NCBI GenBank assembly: GCA_011051475.1
Contig: DRLE01000252.1
Coordinates: 1 to 8,137 of the forward strand
DNA from: Gammaproteobacteria bacterium
Lineage (GTDB): Bacteria > Pseudomonadota > Gammaproteobacteria > SZUA-229
Direction: 5' to 3'
DNA: 8,137 nucleotides
Under the pieces are notes generated by a model. That model was given only the letters and a program-made list of their open reading frames with translations. It made no database searches and was not told the origin of the DNA. Position 1 is the stretch's first letter, and each line of letters starts with the position of its first letter. Shown here piece after piece: positions 4,961 to 8,137 of the stretch. The position numbers were made by a program, and so were the translations under genes.

Positions 4961-6013
4961 ATGGACCGTTTTATGCTTCACGCAATGTTGCAGGACATGC
5001 TGCTGGCGCGCAGCTTTGAAGAGCGCGCCGCCAGGGAATATACCGAAGGCAATATCGCCGGCTTTCTGCACCTTTATCCCGGCGAAGAGGCCGTTGCCGT
5101 CGGTGTCTTGCATGCGGCGGAGTCCTCGGATTATGTGGTCAGTACCTACCGCGAGCATGTACACGCACTGGTGCGGGGAATACCCGCGCGCAGTATTATG
5201 GCCGAGCTGTTTGGCCGTCGTGATGGCTGCTGCAGGGGTATGGGCGGTTCCATGCATCTGTTCGACCGGGAGCGCCGTTTTATGGGCGGCTATGCCATCG
5301 TCGGTGAAACCTTTCCGGTCGCCGTCGGCCTGGCCTACGCCACCGCCATGCGCAGCCAGCCCGAAGCGGTTATCTGTTTCTTTGGCGATGGCGCCGTCAA
5401 TCAGGGTACCTTTCACGAATCACTGAATATGGCCGCGTTATGGAACCTGCCGGTGCTGTTTGTCTGTGAAAACAACCACTATCAGATCGGTACCGAAATA
5501 CACCGGCATTCGGCTGTCAGTGACGTATTCAAACGCGCCTGCGGTTACAGGATACCCGCGGAAAAAATAAACGGCATGGATGTTCTGCGCGTTTACGAGG
5601 CGACGCAGTCGGCCCTGCAGCGCATACGCGAGGGCGCCGGGCCACAGTTTCTGGAAATGGAAACCTATCGTTTTCGCGGTCATTCCATGGCTGATGCCGG
5701 TAATTATCGTCCCCAGGTTGAAGTCGAGGCCTATCGCAGGATGGACCCGCTGAGTATTGTCGAGAAAGCAGAGCAGCCGCTTTATCCCTCGGCTGAAAAT
5801 ATTGCATCGGCCGGTCCCGATACGATTAACGGCTTCAGTGAGCATCTGCGCGCAGAGCAGCTGATTAATGCCGATGAAATCGAACAGATGAAACAGCAGG
5901 TGGAGCAGACCGTGGAAGATGCCGTCGACTTTGCCCGGCGAAGTCCCGAGCCGGGCATGGAAGAGGCGCTGGCGGCGCTTGACTGCAATCGCGGGCAGGA
6001 GGTGCTGATCTGA
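4961..6013 (+). CDS. pdhA: Pyruvate dehydrogenase-type E1 component, alpha subunit
   Basis: A 350-residue thiamine-diphosphate enzyme subunit that, with the beta subunit, decarboxylates a 2-oxo acid (probably pyruvate) and passes the acyl group to lipoyl-E2. Family blocks: 'GFLHLYPGEEAVAVG', 'STYREHVHALVRG', 'GCCRGMGGSMHLFD', the ThDP/Mg motif from 'FFGDGAVNQG' (GDG at 142-144) to 'CENNHYQIGTE' (Asn171-Asn172), and 'YRFRGHSMAD'. The length is normal. I chose ATG 4961 because GGAGAAG (4951-4957) sits at ideal distance; a TTG at 4949 would add four residues and overlap that site. The stop TGA shares one base with the next ATG. 'GGSMHLFD' fits pyruvate or acetoin E1 better than branched-chain E1. 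Acetoin dehydrogenase is the main alternative. Confidence 0.9.
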   Translation: MDRFMLHAMLQDMLLARSFEERAAREYTEGNIAGFLHLYPGEEAVAVGVLHAAESSDYVVSTYREHVHALVRGIPARSIMAELFGRRDGCCRGMGGSMHLFDRERRFMGGYAIVGETFPVAVGLAYATAMRSQPEAVICFFGDGAVNQGTFHESLNMAALWNLPVLFVCENNHYQIGTEIHRHSAVSDVFKRACGYRIPAEKINGMDVLRVYEATQSALQRIREGAGPQFLEMETYRFRGHSMADAGNYRPQVEVEAYRRMDPLSIVEKAEQPLYPSAENIASAGPDTINGFSEHLRAEQLINADEIEQMKQQVEQTVEDAVDFARRSPEPGMEEALAALDCNRGQEVLI

Positions 6014-7017
6014 TGGCGCAGGAAATGTTTTATTACCAGGCGCTCAATCGCGCGCTGGATGAAGAGATGGCGGCCGATGACAGTGTTTTTATCCTGGGTG
6101 AAGATGTCGGGCTTTATGGCGGCAGTTACCGGGTAACGGAAGGACTGTATGCCCGCTACGGTGAATGGCGGGTGCGGGATACGCCGATATCCGAGGGTTC
6201 TTTTACCGGCCTGGGCGTTGGCGCGGCGCTTATCGATATGCGTCCGGTGGTTGAAATCATGACGGTGAACTTCGCCCTGCTGGCGCTGGATGCCATTATC
6301 AATATGGCGGCGAAAATCCCCTTTATGTCCGGCGGACAGTTTCCCATGCCGCTGGTCGTGCGTATGCCGGGCGGTGTTGCCAGACAGCTGGCGGCGCAGC
6401 ATTCCCAGCGTCTTGAGCATACCCTGATGAATGTGCCGGGCTTGCGCATTGCGGTTCCCGCCACGGTACAGGATGCCTGGTGGCAGTTGAAGCAGGCAAT
6501 CCGCAGTGAAGAGCCGATCATAATGCTGGAGCACGAGCTGCTGTATTTCAGCAAGGGCGAGCTGGATGAAACCGCAGACGCCATTCCCATGCACCGCGCC
6601 GTGGTGCGCAGGCCGGGTGAGGATATTACGATTATCGGTTACTCGCGCATGGCCCTGCTGGCCGAAGAGGCGGCAGCATTGCTTGCCGAATCCGGTATCA
6701 GCGCCGAGGTCATCGACCTGCGCAGCCTGCGGCCGATCGACTGGGCGACCTGCATTGCCTCGGTGCAGAAAACCCATCACTGCCTGGTGGTGGAGGAGGA
6801 CTGCGTGTTTGCCGGCGCCGGTGCCGAGGTGGCGGCAAAACTGGCCGAGGCCTGTTTCTATGAACTGGACGCGCCGGTTCAGCGCCACGGCGCTCTGGAT
6901 ATACCGACACCGTATAACCGCAGCCTGGAGATTGCCAGTATTCCGACCGCCGAGAGTATAGCTGAGGCTGCCAGGCGGCTAGTCGCAGAACCGCCAGCAG
7001 CAGGAGATGAAAAATGA
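6013..7017 (+). CDS. pdhB: Pyruvate dehydrogenase-type E1 component, beta subunit
   Basis: A 334-residue partner of the alpha subunit; the pair forms the alpha2-beta2 E1 with ThDP at the interface. Motifs: 'LGEDVGLYGGSYRVTEGL', 'VRDTPISEGSFTGLGVGAAL' with the conserved Glu61 that activates ThDP, 'RPVVEIMTVNFALLALDAIINMAAK', 'MSGGQFPMPLVVRMPGG', and the C-terminal transketolase domain with 'EVIDLRSLRPIDW' and 'LVVEEDC'. Length is typical. ATG 6013 overlaps the E1-alpha stop (TGATG), and AGGAGG (5997-6002) lies 10 bp upstream. The end overlaps the E2 start by 4 bp (ATGA). These overlaps imply coupled, near-stoichiometric synthesis. Confidence 0.92.
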   Translation: MAQEMFYYQALNRALDEEMAADDSVFILGEDVGLYGGSYRVTEGLYARYGEWRVRDTPISEGSFTGLGVGAALIDMRPVVEIMTVNFALLALDAIINMAAKIPFMSGGQFPMPLVVRMPGGVARQLAAQHSQRLEHTLMNVPGLRIAVPATVQDAWWQLKQAIRSEEPIIMLEHELLYFSKGELDETADAIPMHRAVVRRPGEDITIIGYSRMALLAEEAAALLAESGISAEVIDLRSLRPIDWATCIASVQKTHHCLVVEEDCVFAGAGAEVAAKLAEACFYELDAPVQRHGALDIPTPYNRSLEIASIPTAESIAEAARRLVAEPPAAGDEK

Positions 7018-8137
7018 GTCCTCAGACAGATAATAAGCTCGACAAGCAGGCCATAAAAATGCCCAGCCTGTCGGATACCATGGAAAGCGGCCATCTGGTG
7101 CGCTGGCTGAAAAAACCAGGCGATAAAATCAGCAAGGGCGATGTGCTGGCGGAAATCGAATCAGACAAGTCGGTCATGGATATGGAAGCCTTCGACGAAG
7201 GCTATCTTGTCGGTCCGCTGGCAAAGGAAGATACGGATATTCCGGTTGGCGAGGTGATCGCCTATATCAGCAAGCAGGCGCCCGGCAGTGAAACCACGGC
7301 CACAGCACAGCCGCCAGCAGAGAAAAAGGCGTCCCCGGCACCAGCAGTCGAGTCGACTTCGACGACAACAAAACAGAGCAGTGATACAGAAGCCATGTCT
7401 GTAGAAACTGCATCTGCAGAAGCAGCGCCAGCCACTGCTGAAAGAACGCTGCCGGCAGGGCATGGGCATTACAGGGCTTCACCCTACGCACGCGGCCTGG
7501 CCAGGGAGCTGGGCGTTGACCTGGCGATGCTTTCGCCGGGGCCGGGCGGTGTTATTAAAAGCCCGCAGGTCATTGCGGCCGCCATGCAGGGGCCACAGCC
7601 GGATCTTGATGCCGGGCCGCCCTGGCGCTACCGCCTGTTCACCCCGATGCACCGGGCGATTGCCGGCAATATGAGTGCGACCACATCAACGCCCGTTTTT
7701 CATATCAGTATCAGGGTACCGACCACGGCCCTGTTACAACTGGCGAAGGAAACGCAGCAGTCACTGACCCTGATGCTGGCACGCGCGCTGGCTCGCAGCG
7801 TGGTGCAGCATCCGGACCTGAATGCGGCCTATACACCAGTCGGGCTGGCCGTGCGCAAACAGGTGGACGTGGGCATTGCGGTAGACAGGCCCGGCGGGCT
7901 GATAACGCCGGTGCTGCGCGATATGGCCGAGCGGCCCCTGACCGAACTGGCCGATGACTGGCAGCAGTTGAAGCAGAAGGCAAAATCGGGACGGCTGCAG
8001 CCGGGGGAATACCAGGGCGCAACCATCTATCTGTCCAACCTGGGCATGTTTGAAGGCATCAGTCGTTTTAATGCCATCGTGCCTTCCGGGGCATGCGCCA
8101 TACTTGCCGTGGCCGCAAGCGAGGAGGGGGCTACCGA
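7014..8137 (+). CDS. pdhC: Dihydrolipoamide acyltransferase (E2) of the 2-oxo acid dehydrogenase complex, 3' end outside window
   Basis: The frame is open from ATG 7014 to the right edge (374 codons). It forms the core of the complex and moves the acyl group from E1 to CoA. Domains in order: one lipoyl domain at residues 14-87 with 'EIESDKSVMDME', lipoate attached at Lys52; a linker at 88-153 rich in Ala, Pro, Thr and Glu; a peripheral-subunit-binding domain at 154-190 ('RASPYARGLARELGVDL', 'GPGGVIKSPQV'); and the catalytic domain from about 205 ('FTPMHRAIAGNMS', 'STPVFHISI', 'DVGIAVDRPGGLITPVLRD', 'TIYLSNLGMFEG'). The catalytic HxxxD motif should lie beyond the edge. A 13-residue N-terminal extension precedes the lipoyl domain. 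GGAG (7003-7006) lies at good spacing. No E3 gene is in the window. Acetoin dehydrogenase E2 is the alternative. Confidence 0.92.
   Translation, partial: MSPQTDNKLDKQAIKMPSLSDTMESGHLVRWLKKPGDKISKGDVLAEIESDKSVMDMEAFDEGYLVGPLAKEDTDIPVGEVIAYISKQAPGSETTATAQPPAEKKASPAPAVESTSTTTKQSSDTEAMSVETASAEAAPATAERTLPAGHGHYRASPYARGLARELGVDLAMLSPGPGGVIKSPQVIAAAMQGPQPDLDAGPPWRYRLFTPMHRAIAGNMSATTSTPVFHISIRVPTTALLQLAKETQQSLTLMLARALARSVVQHPDLNAAYTPVGLAVRKQVDVGIAVDRPGGLITPVLRDMAERPLTELADDWQQLKQKAKSGRLQPGEYQGATIYLSNLGMFEGISRFNAIVPSGACAILAVAASEEGAT

Noticed and set aside
4853..5416. Minus-strand frame of 187 codons opposite the start of E1-alpha
   Set aside because: Antisense of strongly conserved E1-alpha blocks, with no independent protein features.
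5782..6888. Long antisense frame (368 codons) opposite E1-alpha/E1-beta
   Set aside because: It lies entirely opposite two well-supported genes, has no recognisable motif, and its His/Arg/Gln-rich composition is typical of the antisense of GC-rich coding DNA.

Overview
The window reads as chromosomal DNA of a proteobacterium, most likely a gammaproteobacterium. The coding strand is moderately GC-rich, genes are tightly packed with overlapping stops and starts, Shine-Dalgarno sites are clear, and an MCE/MlaD protein is paired with a PqiC-type lipoprotein. All supported genes are on the + strand. No rRNA, tRNA or CRISPR array is visible.

Layout: (1) 2-1016 holds the 3' end of an MCE/MlaD-type lipid-transport gene overlapping a complete auxiliary lipoprotein gene. 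(2) 1013-1283 holds a compact non-coding insertion of about 265 bp. It has 29-bp perfect terminal inverted repeats, TA (or CTAG) direct repeats at its ends and two nested internal palindromes, so it looks like a MITE. Its left end lies in the lipoprotein stop codon. (3) 1303-3286 holds a phosphate acetyl/butyryltransferase-like gene overlapping an acetate kinase gene, together the acetyl-CoA/acetyl-phosphate/acetate pathway. The transferase lacks its N-terminal 35-60 residues, and the break lies about 20 bp from the inserted element. (4) 3287-3530 is a 244-bp leader or promoter region, followed by a small unrecognised protein with a CxC...C cysteine set (3531-3854). (5) 3945 to the right edge is a tight five-gene run: two small overlapping membrane proteins that look like the halves of a split permease, then pyruvate dehydrogenase-type E1-alpha, E1-beta and an E2 that runs off the right edge. 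The E2 frame has no stop inside the window but is open from 7014 to 8137.

Functionally, the E1/E2 genes make acetyl-CoA from a 2-oxo acid, probably pyruvate. The Pta/Ptb-AckA pair would turn acetyl-CoA into acetate and ATP, or run in reverse. The less ordinary parts are the MITE and the gene truncation beside it, the split permease placed directly ahead of pdhA, and the small cysteine protein between the two metabolic blocks. Nothing here proves a wholly new system.
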